Below the pieces are notes generated by a model. That model did not search any database, was not told where the DNA came from, and saw nothing but the letters and a program-made list of their open reading frames with translations. Positions 1 through 9,315 of a stretch of 64,000 nt of DNA are shown piece by piece. The stretch's first letter is position 1. Every line of letters begins with the position of its first letter. Position numbers and translations under genes: made by a program. Origin of the DNA: an uncultured Psychrobacter sp. (lineage in GTDB: Bacteria; Pseudomonadota; Gammaproteobacteria; Pseudomonadales; Moraxellaceae); the NCBI RefSeq assembly GCF_947488565.1, contig NZ_CANKZC010000007.1, positions 1 to 64,000 of the forward strand, read 5' to 3'.

Positions 1-68
1 AGAAGTGAAACATCGTCGCGCCAATGGTAGTGTGGCTCCGGCCATGTGAGAGTAGGTCATCGTCAGCT
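1..68 (+). rRNA. rrf: 5S ribosomal RNA, 3' part
   Basis: The first bases match the 3' half of a proteobacterial 5S rRNA: the conserved GAAGTGAAACATCGTCGC and GCCAATGGTAGTGTGG blocks are followed by the closing GAGAGTAGGTCATCGTC. The 5' half lies outside the window. A strong terminator follows directly, which fits the end of an rRNA operon on the + strand. The exact 3' end is uncertain by a few bases. Confidence 0.93.
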
Positions 69-79
69 CTCTATTCCAA

Positions 80-115
80 AAGCCCCCTTCATTGATTTGA
101 AGGGGGCTTTTTTTT
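80..115 (+). terminator. rRNA operon terminator
   Basis: Hairpin AAGCCCCCTTC / GAAGGGGGCTT (80-90 with 99-109), 8-nt loop, followed by a run of T. It lies about ten bases after the 5S 3' end and closes the rRNA operon. Confidence 0.93.
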
Positions 116-437
116 GTCTGTCTTTTATCCAAAGTTTTTATGTGTAGTATTCAATAATCATTATTCAACCATAACTAAATTTTGTAATTACTAACGTCAC
201 TATATTTTATTAGATAATCAGTATATTGACTCAAAATGATTTGACTTATATCGTTATAGCTGATAATTTCAAATATAGTCTTTATCTATAAACCATAACA
301 ATTGCTTTACGATGTGATAAAAAGTATTGTTTATGTATAGATTTAAAATATAGCGCTAAATCTATTATATTTTAAGTTTGATATAATTATTTATTCGAAA
401 TTCTTTCTTTCCATATAATTATCAAAAGGAATTGATA
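116..437. other. AT-rich spacer upstream of the TRAP operon
   Basis: About 320 bases with no plausible gene. It must hold the promoter of the TRAP operon. I see a short palindrome TAGCGCTA near 351-358 and a good ribosome binding site AAAAGGA at 424-430, but no promoter I would place with confidence. Confidence 0.6.
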
Positions 438-1496
438 ATGAAGTTAGCTCCTCTTTTTTCAATAGGTGCCTTAGCAGCCATGAGTATCATAGGCTGTTCT
501 AACCAAACATCTGAAAGTACTGATGCTTCATCAGCCTCTTCTAAAGAAACCACTGTTTTGCGCTTCTCGCATTTTTGGCCAGCTACTTCTTCTATTAGCA
601 AGGAAGTATTTGAACCTTGGGCCAAACAGATTGAAACTGATTCTGATGGTCGATTAAAAGTCGAGCTCTACCCCTCAGCAGGTCTTGCTAAAGCTGATGT
701 CACTTATGAGTCTGCTGCCAAGGGTACAATCGATATAGGTTCTCAAGCACATGGTTATACCAATGGTCGTTTTCCTTTAACTCAAATTACTGAGCTTCCT
801 GGTTTGTCTAATTCGGCTACTCAGATGGGTTGTATGCTACAAACTTTATATGATGATGGTACGCTTGCTGGTGAATATGAAGATTCACACCTGTTATTCA
901 TGTATGGTGCTGGACCTGGTTCTCTACATACTACCGATAAGTTAATTCGTACACCTGAAGATATGAAAGGCATGCGTATTCGCAGACCTTCAGCAGTCGC
1001 TGGTGATATTATTGAAAGCGCAGGTGCTTCACCTGTTGGCTTACCCGCTAACGACATGTATACATCTTTACAGAGAGGTGTTGTGGACGGACTTAGTTTC
1101 CCATGGGAAGCAGTCACAGCTTTTAAGATTGATGAAATAACAAAGTATCATACTAACATTCCTTTTTATAGTTCAGCACTTATGGTTACTATGAATAAAG
1201 ATAAGTATGAAAGTTTACCTGATGATTTAAAACAGGTACTTGACAATAACTCAGGTATGGCGCTTGCTAACAAAGTCGGTGAAGTTTTTGATAAGCATGA
1301 TGAGATGGCCATACAAGCAGCTAAAGACAAAGGCGATGAAATCGTTGAAATACCCGATCCTCTAAATGACCCTGACTGGAAAGGTCCTCTACTAGACGGT
1401 ACTAAGAAATATTTGGCCGACGTCAATGCTTTAGGTTTGGATGCCGATGGCGTATATGAGAAAGCCAAAGCTGCCAGCGCTGCCTGTAAAGTCTAA
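438..1496 (+). CDS. TRAP transporter substrate-binding lipoprotein (DctP family)
   Basis: Binding protein of a tripartite ATP-independent periplasmic transporter, which captures an organic acid and delivers it to the DctQM permease. The start is ATG 438, seven bases after AAAAGGA; a TTG six bases upstream is less likely. The N-terminus is a lipoprotein signal with lipobox near IIGC, so the protein is probably tethered to a membrane. The body shows DctP-family features: an FSHFWP block after the signal, KGTIDIG, the conserved RRPSAVAGDI block and the GVVDGLSFPWE region near residues 215-225. About 352 residues is normal for the family. It is first in an operon with the two permease genes, 20 bases before dctQ. 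The substrate cannot be read from the sequence; C4-dicarboxylates or other carboxylates are usual. Confidence 0.9.
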   Translation: MKLAPLFSIGALAAMSIIGCSNQTSESTDASSASSKETTVLRFSHFWPATSSISKEVFEPWAKQIETDSDGRLKVELYPSAGLAKADVTYESAAKGTIDIGSQAHGYTNGRFPLTQITELPGLSNSATQMGCMLQTLYDDGTLAGEYEDSHLLFMYGAGPGSLHTTDKLIRTPEDMKGMRIRRPSAVAGDIIESAGASPVGLPANDMYTSLQRGVVDGLSFPWEAVTAFKIDEITKYHTNIPFYSSALMVTMNKDKYESLPDDLKQVLDNNSGMALANKVGEVFDKHDEMAIQAAKDKGDEIVEIPDPLNDPDWKGPLLDGTKKYLADVNALGLDADGVYEKAKAASAACKV

Positions 1497-1516
1497 CCTA
1501 TTAAAGGCAATCTCCT

Positions 1517-2044
1517 ATGGCATTTTTAGTCAACCTTAGCACTCTCATCTCAAGGCTGTGTCAGTTTATTGGTGGCATCAGCCTAATAATCATTGTCTTA
1601 ACCACTATGCTTGATGTCATTGCCCGCTATGTTTTCAAGCTTACGGGCGGCGAGTTTGGTTTTACTGTTAAAGGTAGCGTCGAGATCGTCTCCTACTTCA
1701 TGTTATTTGCGCTACTGGCCGCCTTTGCCGCTTTCGTCGAGCGCTCACAAATCATCGTCGACGTCTTCACCCAAAAGATGTCACAAGCCGTTAAAGGCTA
1801 CATGATGGGCGTGTTCATGATAGGTTTTTTTGTCATCGGTCTCGTCTTTACTTGGGGACTGTATGAAAGTGCCATCGATGCCATCGAATTTGGCAAAGTC
1901 ACCCAAGATTTGCGCATCTCCATGATGCCCATCTACGCCATCAGCGCCTTCTTAAGTCTACTGCTGGCCATACGCTCCCTAATTGAATCCATCAACATCT
2001 TTAAAACAGGCGAATTCTTTGATGCCGAGGAGACAGGCGCATGA
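1517..2044 (+). CDS. TRAP transporter small permease (DctQ family)
   Basis: Small membrane subunit of the TRAP transporter, inner membrane. Four hydrophobic segments are visible (about residues 15-38, 55-75, 92-115 and 132-155), the standard DctQ topology, and 175 residues is the usual size. The conserved LDVIARYVF stretch follows the first helix. The stop overlaps the start of dctM by four bases (ATGA), so the two are probably translationally coupled. Together with the lipoprotein upstream and DctM downstream this is a complete TRAP system. Confidence 0.9.
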   Translation: MAFLVNLSTLISRLCQFIGGISLIIIVLTTMLDVIARYVFKLTGGEFGFTVKGSVEIVSYFMLFALLAAFAAFVERSQIIVDVFTQKMSQAVKGYMMGVFMIGFFVIGLVFTWGLYESAIDAIEFGKVTQDLRISMMPIYAISAFLSLLLAIRSLIESINIFKTGEFFDAEETGA

Positions 2045-3330
2045 GTCCAGAAATGATTGGCGCCATCGGCCTATTGGTCATGATTCTACTGGTTGTCATA
2101 CGTGTCCCAGTTGCCCTTGCCATGCTTGGTGTTGGCCTGGTTGGCTTTGGTGCTGTTACCTCAGCTGGGGGCGCTTTGCAGATGCTCAAAGACATCCCCG
2201 TCGACGTCTTAGCAAAGTATGACTTTAGTGCCATACCTTTATTTATTTTAATGGGCGTCTTTGCCACTCACTCAGGGATGGCCGGCAAACTCTTTGAAGC
2301 CACCCGTACCATCTTCGGCGGTGTCAGAGGCAGTCTTGGTATCGCTGGTATCGGCTCCTCCGGCATCTTTGCCTCCATTTCAGGTTCTTCTTTAGCCACT
2401 GCCTCCACCATGACCAAAGTGGCTCTACCGCAAATGGAGAAGTACGGCTATCAGCCAGGTTTTGCTTGTGGCATCTTGGCTGCGGGCGGTACGCTTGGCA
2501 TCATGATCCCGCCCAGTATCGCTTTACTGGTCTATGCCATCCTAACCCAGCAGTCCGTTGGCGACATGTTTATCGCAGGTTTCTTGCCTGGCATGCTTGG
2601 CATGCTTATGTACTCGATCACTGTTATGATCATGGTGCGCTGGAAACCGCACCTAGCTCGGCGCGGCGAGTCAACCTCATGGAAAGCCAAGCTACTCTCA
2701 TTGACAGGATTGATACCGTTCACCTTTATCTTTATTGTGATCATCGCCGGTATCTTCTTTGGTCTGTTCACCCCAACAGAGGGGGCTGCGGTTGGGGCGT
2801 TTGTTTCTTGGGCATATGCAGCAGCCAAAGGCATGCGTATAGAGGGGCTCAAGCAGTCATTGATTGAAACCTTGGCGCTGTCTGCAGTGGTGTTCTTTAT
2901 GCTACTTGGGGCAGAGGCGCTCGGCTACTTTGTCTCAGTCTCACGCCTGTCTTATTCGTTAGCGACATGGATTGGGGGTCTTGCGGTCAGTCCGATGATT
3001 GTTCTTATCTGTATTTTGTTCATGTACTTTTTACTTGGACTGTTTATGGATGCCCTTGCGATGCTGGTGATTACTATTCCGGTGGTGTTCCCAATTATCT
3101 TGGCGCTTGGGTTTGATCCAGTGTGGTTTGGGATTGTTGCCGTATTAACGGTGGAGCTTGGTCTCATTACGCCGCCCATGGGGATGAATATCTTTGTGAT
3201 CAAGGCGATGGCCCCGCATATCAAGCTGTCCGATATGTTTCGTGGAGTGGCACCGTTTATTGTCTCAGACGTCATTCGCTTGGTTATTTTAGTCGCATTT
3301 CCAGCGATCTCTTTGGTGCTGCTTGGTTAA
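2041..3330 (+). CDS. TRAP transporter large permease (DctM family)
   Basis: Large transport subunit, coupling solute import to the sodium or proton gradient. At 429 residues with about twelve hydrophobic segments it has the normal DctM size and topology. Family marks are the SGSSLATASTM stretch near residues 120-130, GGTLGIMIPPSIALLVYA near residues 149-166, and LGLFMDALAMLVITIPVVFP in the C-terminal half. It starts inside the dctQ stop codon. A hairpin terminator follows 39 bases after the stop, closing the operon. Confidence 0.93.
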   Translation: MSPEMIGAIGLLVMILLVVIRVPVALAMLGVGLVGFGAVTSAGGALQMLKDIPVDVLAKYDFSAIPLFILMGVFATHSGMAGKLFEATRTIFGGVRGSLGIAGIGSSGIFASISGSSLATASTMTKVALPQMEKYGYQPGFACGILAAGGTLGIMIPPSIALLVYAILTQQSVGDMFIAGFLPGMLGMLMYSITVMIMVRWKPHLARRGESTSWKAKLLSLTGLIPFTFIFIVIIAGIFFGLFTPTEGAAVGAFVSWAYAAAKGMRIEGLKQSLIETLALSAVVFFMLLGAEALGYFVSVSRLSYSLATWIGGLAVSPMIVLICILFMYFLLGLFMDALAMLVITIPVVFPIILALGFDPVWFGIVAVLTVELGLITPPMGMNIFVIKAMAPHIKLSDMFRGVAPFIVSDVIRLVILVAFPAISLVLLG

Positions 3331-3368
3331 AGCAGATGAATCATAAGCTTTAGAATTAATCTTTTTAG

Positions 3369-3401
3369 GCCATATCGTTATTATAACGGTGTGGCTTTTT
3401 T
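3369..3401 (+). terminator. TRAP operon terminator
   Basis: Imperfect hairpin GCCATATCGTTA / TAACGGTGTGGC (wobble pairs only) with a run of seven T, 39 bases after the dctM stop. Confidence 0.85.
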
Positions 3402-3612
3402 GTGGATTTTGTATAAGACTGTTTATTCCAATGCTACCTTATTAGATTAAGATAGTAATGCTCAGACAAATGATTAATAGTATTTAACATTTTAATTTTA
3501 CTAATCAAATGATATTGGCGTATCAGTTCTTAAGATTATAAGAACACTGAAGATGTAGTAAACTGGTTACCTAAAACGTTGAATGTATGAAATATTATAA
3601 GTAGAGATAGTC

Positions 3613-4659
3613 ATGGCAGTTGATTTTAGTAATACCTTGATAGTTGCAATTTCTGCAACAGCGCTATTTGATTTATCAGAATCAGAAAACCATTTATTGC
3701 AATTGTTGCAACAAAGGCCTGATAATGCCGTCAAAGAATTTCGTGATTATATGGCAGTACGTGAGAATGATGATTTGAACATAGGTGCAGGTTATCCGCT
3801 CATTCAGGCTCTTCTTAATTTAAACAACTACAATCAGCCACCAATAGATTCAGATGTTGAAGCCCCTTTAGTAGAAGTTGTTATTGTCTCAAAAAGTAGC
3901 CCTGATACTGGTATTCAAGTACTTAATGCCATACGCGCTCATGGACTGAATATATCACGTTCAGCTTTTATTTCTGGCAGTCCGGTTGCACCTTATATTG
4001 CAGATTTTAAAGTAGACCTATTTTTGACTACCAATCGTGATGACGCGCAACAAGTTGCAGATGCTAATATCTGTGCTTGTGCGATACTTGATGCCACGCC
4101 TGTAGATACCTATGAGCTTGATACTGAGCAATTGCGTATAGCTTTTGATGGCGATGCTGTACTGTTTGACGATTCAGGAGAGTTGTTATATAAGCAACAA
4201 GGTTTGCAGGCTTTCCATGAACGTGAAGCATTGATGCGTGATTTGCCGATTGAGAAAGGTCCTTATGCTGAACTGTTAATTAAGCTTTCAAGCTTACAGG
4301 AACGTTTACCAGCACGGCTCGATCATTGTCCAATAAAGATTGCGCTAGTGACAGCTCGTAATGCACCCGCTGATTTACGCGCTATCAAGACGCTACGTGA
4401 GTGGGGCGTAGATGTTGATATGGCATTTTTCTTAGGAGGGCTTGAAAAAACAGCAGTGCTTAAGACCTTTGCACCGCATATCTTTTTCGATGACTCCATT
4501 CAGCATATTAACGCGGCTCGTCACTTTGTTCCTACTGCATTGGTGCCTTATCATTCAACGTCTTTACTATATGCCAATAGTTATTTAACTGCTAACAAAG
4601 ATACTTCGCTATTACCCTTTACCTCTGCACAACCTGTTATTTCTTCTGTAGACCATTAA
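3613..4659 (+). CDS. Cytosolic 5'-nucleotidase, cN-I family
   Basis: Predicted to dephosphorylate nucleoside monophosphates in the cytoplasm. The protein resembles the PF06189 family, the bacterial relatives of vertebrate cytosolic 5'-nucleotidase I. Visible marks are the opening VAISATALFDLSE block, the IGAGYPLIQALLNLN block near residues 59-73, the nucleophile loop IAFDGDAVLFD near residues 177-187, LVTARNAPA near 245-253 (motif II), and HIFFDDS near 294-300 (motif III aspartates). At 348 residues it is the expected length. The nearest upstream signal is AGAGATAG before the ATG. The rhomboid gene follows 26 bases later and may share the transcript. Confidence 0.85.
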   Translation: MAVDFSNTLIVAISATALFDLSESENHLLQLLQQRPDNAVKEFRDYMAVRENDDLNIGAGYPLIQALLNLNNYNQPPIDSDVEAPLVEVVIVSKSSPDTGIQVLNAIRAHGLNISRSAFISGSPVAPYIADFKVDLFLTTNRDDAQQVADANICACAILDATPVDTYELDTEQLRIAFDGDAVLFDDSGELLYKQQGLQAFHEREALMRDLPIEKGPYAELLIKLSSLQERLPARLDHCPIKIALVTARNAPADLRAIKTLREWGVDVDMAFFLGGLEKTAVLKTFAPHIFFDDSIQHINAARHFVPTALVPYHSTSLLYANSYLTANKDTSLLPFTSAQPVISSVDH

Positions 4660-4685
4660 TATAAAGTTAAAAGAGAGGATCAAAG

Positions 4686-5291
4686 ATGAGTTGGCGACAA
4701 GTATTAGCATTGGTGATGGTTCGACTTAAGCAGGTTATTGGCTTATATGCTTTTGTACTTGTACCAATGTGGGGGATGTTTTTTTTAAATGAATTTGTAT
4801 TATTTGGACTGTGGAATATTTTTGGTATTGTACCACGTGCATTAGACATAGGCAGTATGATCGGCATAGTGGCTTCATGGACAATGCATGGTAATTTTTC
4901 TCACTTACTCGGTAACACAGTAACCTTATTACAAATCTTATTTTTGTTCGGGTTTTTTGAAAACAACGCTTATCGCACCGTTTTCAAATTGGTTGTCGCC
5001 TCAGGAGTAGTTACCTGGGTTATTGGTTCGCCATTATCCATACATATCGGTGCTTCAGGGCTGTGTTTTGCCATGCTCGGCTATATGATAGGGGGAGCCT
5101 TATTCGCTAAGCGTTGGGGTTACTTACTGGCCTGTATTGTCATGGGAACAGGTTATTGGCTTATTATCAAGCAAGGACTGATGCCACAGTCTGGTATCTC
5201 TTTTGCCGCGCACTTTGGCGGTTTATGCGCCGGCTTGCTATTAGGAGCAAACTCGAAGCATCATTATACGAGTACGACCGTTCGTAGTTAG
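4686..5291 (+). CDS. Rhomboid-family intramembrane serine protease
   Basis: Membrane protease cutting substrates within the bilayer. About 201 residues with six hydrophobic segments is the basic bacterial rhomboid fold. The catalytic pair is visible: the serine in HIGASGLCF (GxSG motif) near residue 122, and the histidine in FAAHFGGLCAG near residue 179. The HGNFSHLLGN loop, conserved in the family, is near residues 61-70. A good ribosome binding site (GAGAGGATC) precedes the ATG. The gene ends tail-to-tail with the next gene on the minus strand, overlapping by four bases. Confidence 0.9.
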   Translation: MSWRQVLALVMVRLKQVIGLYAFVLVPMWGMFFLNEFVLFGLWNIFGIVPRALDIGSMIGIVASWTMHGNFSHLLGNTVTLLQILFLFGFFENNAYRTVFKLVVASGVVTWVIGSPLSIHIGASGLCFAMLGYMIGGALFAKRWGYLLACIVMGTGYWLIIKQGLMPQSGISFAAHFGGLCAGLLLGANSKHHYTSTTVRS

Positions 5292-5833
5292 GCTTTAGTG
5301 GGGCAGATGCTGGTATATAGTAGCTCATCTTTTGTCAAGTCTCGCCACGCAGTTGTTTGTCTTACATGCTCATCAATTGTAAGCGTACTGCCTTTTTCTG
5401 GTAGTACGTAATCTGCACGTGCAGGAACACTACAGTCTATAACTTGTGGAATTTTTTGCACACTCCTACGTCTTTCAAATAAATACAAATTGACCAAATA
5501 TATGTCTGAGTTGTCCAGCTGTACGCTTGCATTATCAACATCTGCTGCTATAAAGCGTAATATTTGTGGTTTAACATAAGACCATGGACGAAACCATTCT
5601 GTACTTTCAGCTGTTTTAACAACGGTTACGCCTTCAGGGAGCTTAGCGACTTGCTGATGATACCAATTATATTCTTGATGAATCTGAAAACTAAAGATAC
5701 CAATAGCGGCAAATAGAGGGATTAGCCATTTTGGTGCGCGTTTACCAGCCAATTTACTGAGATGAGTTATGATAAGTGCTAATCCAGCCATACCAAAGGC
5801 AGCAGCTATGGTGGCAATAAACTCAAAAAGCAT
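5288..5833 (-). CDS. Hypothetical membrane-anchored protein
   Basis: Not recognised. ATG at 5833 is chosen because AAGGA lies at proper spacing; an in-frame ATG at 5875 has no such site. From that start the protein has about 181 residues. It begins with two hydrophobic segments (about residues 3-25 and 37-54) separated by a lysine/arginine-rich turn, followed by a soluble part of about 125 residues with no motif I know. The last segment contains two cysteines. It converges with the rhomboid gene, overlapping its stop by four bases. Confidence 0.75.
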   Translation of the reverse strand: MLFEFIATIAAAFGMAGLALIITHLSKLAGKRAPKWLIPLFAAIGIFSFQIHQEYNWYHQQVAKLPEGVTVVKTAESTEWFRPWSYVKPQILRFIAADVDNASVQLDNSDIYLVNLYLFERRRSVQKIPQVIDCSVPARADYVLPEKGSTLTIDEHVRQTTAWRDLTKDELLYTSICPTKA

Positions 5834-5927
5834 AAAATATTCCTTAACATAATAGCCATGTTCGATAAGAGGCATCTAACAAAGTAGAACATACCAACTC
5901 TTGTAAGATAATTATTAATTATGAGAT

Positions 5928-5966
5928 AAAAAAATCACTCACAAGCAGTTACTGCCTGTGAGTGAT
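5928..5966 (-). terminator. Terminator of the symporter operon
   Basis: Perfect outer stem ATCACTCACA / TGTGAGTGAT (5934-5943 with 5957-5966) extended inward by GCAG/CTGC. On the minus strand it is followed by seven T. It lies about 35 bases after the symporter stop codon. Confidence 0.9.
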
Positions 5967-6001
5967 ATATAATAACAAAGCATATATCATTGTACGTAAG
6001 A

Positions 6002-7870
6002 CTAGTGATCTATTGCACCACCAGCACCGCGCGGAGAACGTACGCTCTCAACCAATTCTTGGATATGCATCGGTGGAGGCGCAGTGGCGTAAGACACTAT
6101 AAAGGCTACGATAAAGTTAAGTAGCGCCCCAATCGCACCAAATGATAATGGCGAGATACCAAACAACCAGTATTCAGCGGTATCAGGGAAGTTGGCAGTA
6201 CCACTAATAAAGAACCAGCCTTTGAAGACAAATATATAAACCAAGGTCGTAAGTAGGCCGGTAAGCATGCCACAAATAGCGCCTAAGTTATTAATACGCT
6301 TAGAGAAAATACCCATCATTAGCGCTGGGAACAGTGATGCACCTGCAATACCAAAAGCCAATGCAACGACCTGTGCGGCAAATCCAGGTGGATTTAGTCC
6401 GAGCCAAGTAGCCACAACAATAGCGACTGCCATAGAGATACGAGCGACTTGTAACTCACCTTTATCAGTGATGTTTGGATTTAAGTTACGTTTGATTAGA
6501 TCGTGACTAATGGCTGATGAAATTGCGAGCAATAGACCTGCTGCTGTAGATAATGCTGCTGCCAAGCCACCTGCAGCAATCAGACCAATAACCCAAGGTG
6601 GAAGCTGTGCAATCTCAGGATTCGCCAATACAATGATATCGTTGTTGACATCAAGCTCGTTACCAGCCCAGCCAGCATCAGCAAAGCGACCATCAAGCTC
6701 TTGATCATGGGCATCTTGCGCTTTTGCTACCGCTGCAGTAGCTGCAGCAACGTCGCCGCCTTCAGCTTCAGCTGCTGCTAATGCCAACTTAGCATTACCA
6801 AGACCACTATCAAAGTATCTTTGAATACGGCCATCGTTATTTAGATCATTATACTTAATGAGACCTGTATCTTCCCAAGTTTTCATCCAATCAGGACGCT
6901 GATTGTACTCAAGCGCAGGCTGATCAACCCCTTGCGGGTAAATAGTATCATTTAAGTTTAGACGCGCCATAGCACCAACTGCAGGGGCTGTAAAATATAG
7001 CAAAGAGATAAACACTAGCGTCCAACCTGCAGTCCAACGCGCATCAGCCACCTTAGGTACAGTGAAGAAGCGAATGATAACGTGCGGTAGACCTGCTGTA
7101 CCGATCATAAGCGATAAGGTAAATAACACCATATTAAGCTTATTAGGTACATCAGCAGTATAAGCTTCAAAACCTAAGTCAACCACGATCTGGTCAAGCT
7201 TAGTTAGTAATGGAATACCTGATTCTACGTGTGTTGAAAATAAGCCTAATCCTGGAATAGGGTTACCAGTCAGCTCAAGTGAGATAAAGACCGCAGGGAT
7301 AGTATATGCAATCATCAAGACCACATACTGCGCAACCTGTGTATAAGTAATCCCTTTCATACCACCTAGTACGGCATAGAAGAAAACCACGACAGCAGCA
7401 ATAATCAGACCCGTATCATTCTCAACTTCTAAAAAGCGTGAGAAGGCAACACCAGCACCTGTCATCTGACCGATAACGTATGTGGTAGACGCCACAATCA
7501 AACAAACCACGGCAATCATAGCTGCAGTTTTAGAATAAAAGCGATCGGCAATAAAATCAGGAACGGTAAACTTACCGAACTTACGTAAGTAAGGAGCAAG
7601 TAACATGGCTAGTAGAACATAACCACCAGTCCAACCCATTAAATAAGTTGATGCGCCGTAACCGCCCGCTGCAATAAGACCTGCCATAGAGATGAAAGAC
7701 GCCGCACTCATCCAATCAGCCGCGGTCGCCATACCGTTGACGACAGGGTGAACGCCGCCGCCTGCCACATAGAACTCACTGGTCGTCCCAGCTCGAGCCC
7801 AAATAGCAATACCGAAGTAGAGCGCGAAAGATAGCCCTACGAAAATAATATTAATGACATACTGACTCAT
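6002..7870 (-). CDS. Sodium:solute symporter large subunit (VC_2705 / ActP-like)
   Basis: Inner-membrane sodium-coupled uptake protein of the SSS family, in the subgroup that pairs with a DUF4212 small subunit. Members are often annotated as cation/acetate symporters, so acetate or another small carboxylate is the likely substrate, by inference. Family marks are FYVAGGGVHPVVNGMATAADW near residues 32-52, SAASFISMAGLIAAGGYG after it, and the GLAAALSTAAGLLLAISSAISHD stretch near 435-457. At 622 residues it is longer than classical ActP because of a hydrophilic central loop near residues 310-425 with an EF-hand-like segment (NDLNNDGRIQRY) and an alanine-rich stretch. It lies three bases downstream of the small-subunit gene, so the two form one operon. 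Confidence 0.9.
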   Translation of the reverse strand: MSQYVINIIFVGLSFALYFGIAIWARAGTTSEFYVAGGGVHPVVNGMATAADWMSAASFISMAGLIAAGGYGASTYLMGWTGGYVLLAMLLAPYLRKFGKFTVPDFIADRFYSKTAAMIAVVCLIVASTTYVIGQMTGAGVAFSRFLEVENDTGLIIAAVVVFFYAVLGGMKGITYTQVAQYVVLMIAYTIPAVFISLELTGNPIPGLGLFSTHVESGIPLLTKLDQIVVDLGFEAYTADVPNKLNMVLFTLSLMIGTAGLPHVIIRFFTVPKVADARWTAGWTLVFISLLYFTAPAVGAMARLNLNDTIYPQGVDQPALEYNQRPDWMKTWEDTGLIKYNDLNNDGRIQRYFDSGLGNAKLALAAAEAEGGDVAAATAAVAKAQDAHDQELDGRFADAGWAGNELDVNNDIIVLANPEIAQLPPWVIGLIAAGGLAAALSTAAGLLLAISSAISHDLIKRNLNPNITDKGELQVARISMAVAIVVATWLGLNPPGFAAQVVALAFGIAGASLFPALMMGIFSKRINNLGAICGMLTGLLTTLVYIFVFKGWFFISGTANFPDTAEYWLFGISPLSFGAIGALLNFIVAFIVSYATAPPPMHIQELVESVRSPRGAGGAIDH

Positions 7871-7873
7871 GGC

Positions 7874-8134
7874 TTATTCCTCATCTACGCCGTATTGTTT
7901 ATCCAACTTATTCATACGCCAAGCGTAGAAGAAAATTAAGATAATGAATATACCAATGGATCCTTGCTGCGCAAACCAGAAGCCTAAGTCAGCACCACCG
8001 AATTGAATTCCTGCAAGTAGCGGACGTAATAAAATAGCAAAGCCATAAGAACATAGAGCCCAGATAACAAGGCTACCTAAGATGAGACGGACATTGGCAC
8101 GCCAATAACCGGATGGGTCGTTGTGGTTTTCCAT
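7874..8134 (-). CDS. Sodium:solute symporter small subunit (DUF4212)
   Basis: Small inner-membrane partner of the symporter encoded next. ATG 8134 follows AAAGGAG at seven bases; an upstream in-frame ATG at 8158 lacks such a site. About 86 residues with two transmembrane segments (LILGSLVIWALCSYGFAILL and the IGIFIILIFFYAWRMN stretch), the standard DUF4212 pattern, including the conserved FGFWFAQQGS-like motif (here LGFWFAQQGS) between helices. Confidence 0.9.
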   Translation of the reverse strand: MENHNDPSGYWRANVRLILGSLVIWALCSYGFAILLRPLLAGIQFGGADLGFWFAQQGSIGIFIILIFFYAWRMNKLDKQYGVDEE

Positions 8135-9315
8135 AGGACAACTCCTTTTGCCTGACATAAATACAAGACTAATAATTGAGTCTTAATAGGTCATTATGGT
8201 TTAGCATATACTGTCTAAAGCTGTATCGTTTATAGTGAAAGAATAGAGCCGCAGAGTACAAAAAACTAAAACAGAATAACCAATCAATATTATTAATCAA
8301 AAATTACCAACAACATGGATAAGCTTGAGGCGATTTCTTGTAACACTAAAATCTTATAAAGATATAATCACTGATGCAATATCACTGACAATGTAACGTA
8401 GTAACGTATTTTAGAGAACAGCGTAATTTAAAAATTCAAAGGAAGTTTATATAAATTAACACTCCGTCGTTTTTATCCAACCTTTTGAGTATTCTATTTG
8501 TTAAACGCTATTTGACTTGTATCTGAGGTAGATAAAGTTAACAATACAAATTTAATCATAAATAAGTTTATTATTGATTAAACAACCTCACTGTAATCGC
8601 TATTTTTACACATATGTTTTACACTTGCCAAAACTAAAAATGTATATAAGAATTATAGACAACTACAAAATCTGTACATCTGTTATAAAAGTCAAATAAC
8701 AATATTGTTATTATTAAACTGGTTAGTCATAAACTTATTAGGAATATATACAATATTTACTCAATTAACAATAATTAAATGTAAATTACTTATTGTAACT
8801 AAATGTTTATTTAGCGGAAACCTAATATTAATTATGGTGCTGATTTGAACAAAAACGATTTTTTAACTATCGTTTTAGACTGAAAAATAGTAAATTTCCC
8901 TGTTATCTTAATGGTTATATTCACTTTACGCCATTTATTTTATAAAAAAATTATCATAAATAGTAACGTAGGTTGATAGGGGGCACGCGAATAATGATAA
9001 TTTGACTAAATTCCTTGTATATTTAAGTGAGTTGTGTTGATTTAATCCTATTTTCTTCTAGTAGGTTAGAGTAAAAGAGCCAAAGCACTCATAGTGAGTT
9101 AAAATATAGATACAGGAATGTTCGGTTTGGTTACAGCCAATGTAATCAGATAAGGCATTTTAAGAAAAGATCGAAGATAACCTTCGTAGTAACGGTTACT
9201 GATGGCGTGGCGCTTTAGCTTTATAGACAGCGCTAACTATAAAACCATCGTACAAACAATATAAGCTTATGATGCAATTTACAGCATCACTAATATATGA
9301 AATGAAGGTGAAAGT
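8135..9315. other. 1.2 kb AT-rich gap between two divergent symporter loci
   Basis: No convincing gene on either strand. Structures seen: inverted repeat AAGACT-8 nt-AGTCTT at 8164-8183; a perfect tandem repeat of GTAACGTA at 8393-8408; a hairpin AAAACGAT/ATCGTTTT near 8852-8876; and a perfect 10-bp inverted repeat AAATTATCAT (8948-8957) / ATGATAATTT (8994-9003). The gap must contain both divergent promoters. Its size suggests complex regulation, a small RNA or a lost gene; I cannot decide which. Confidence 0.55.

Noticed and set aside
8948..9003. Fur box in the symporter gap
   Set aside because: Only one arm (ATAATGATAAT) fits; the full 19-base pattern is not there and the flanking genes are not iron genes.
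9121..9315. Glycine riboswitch before the AGCS symporter
   Set aside because: The conserved glycine-aptamer core blocks could not be found.
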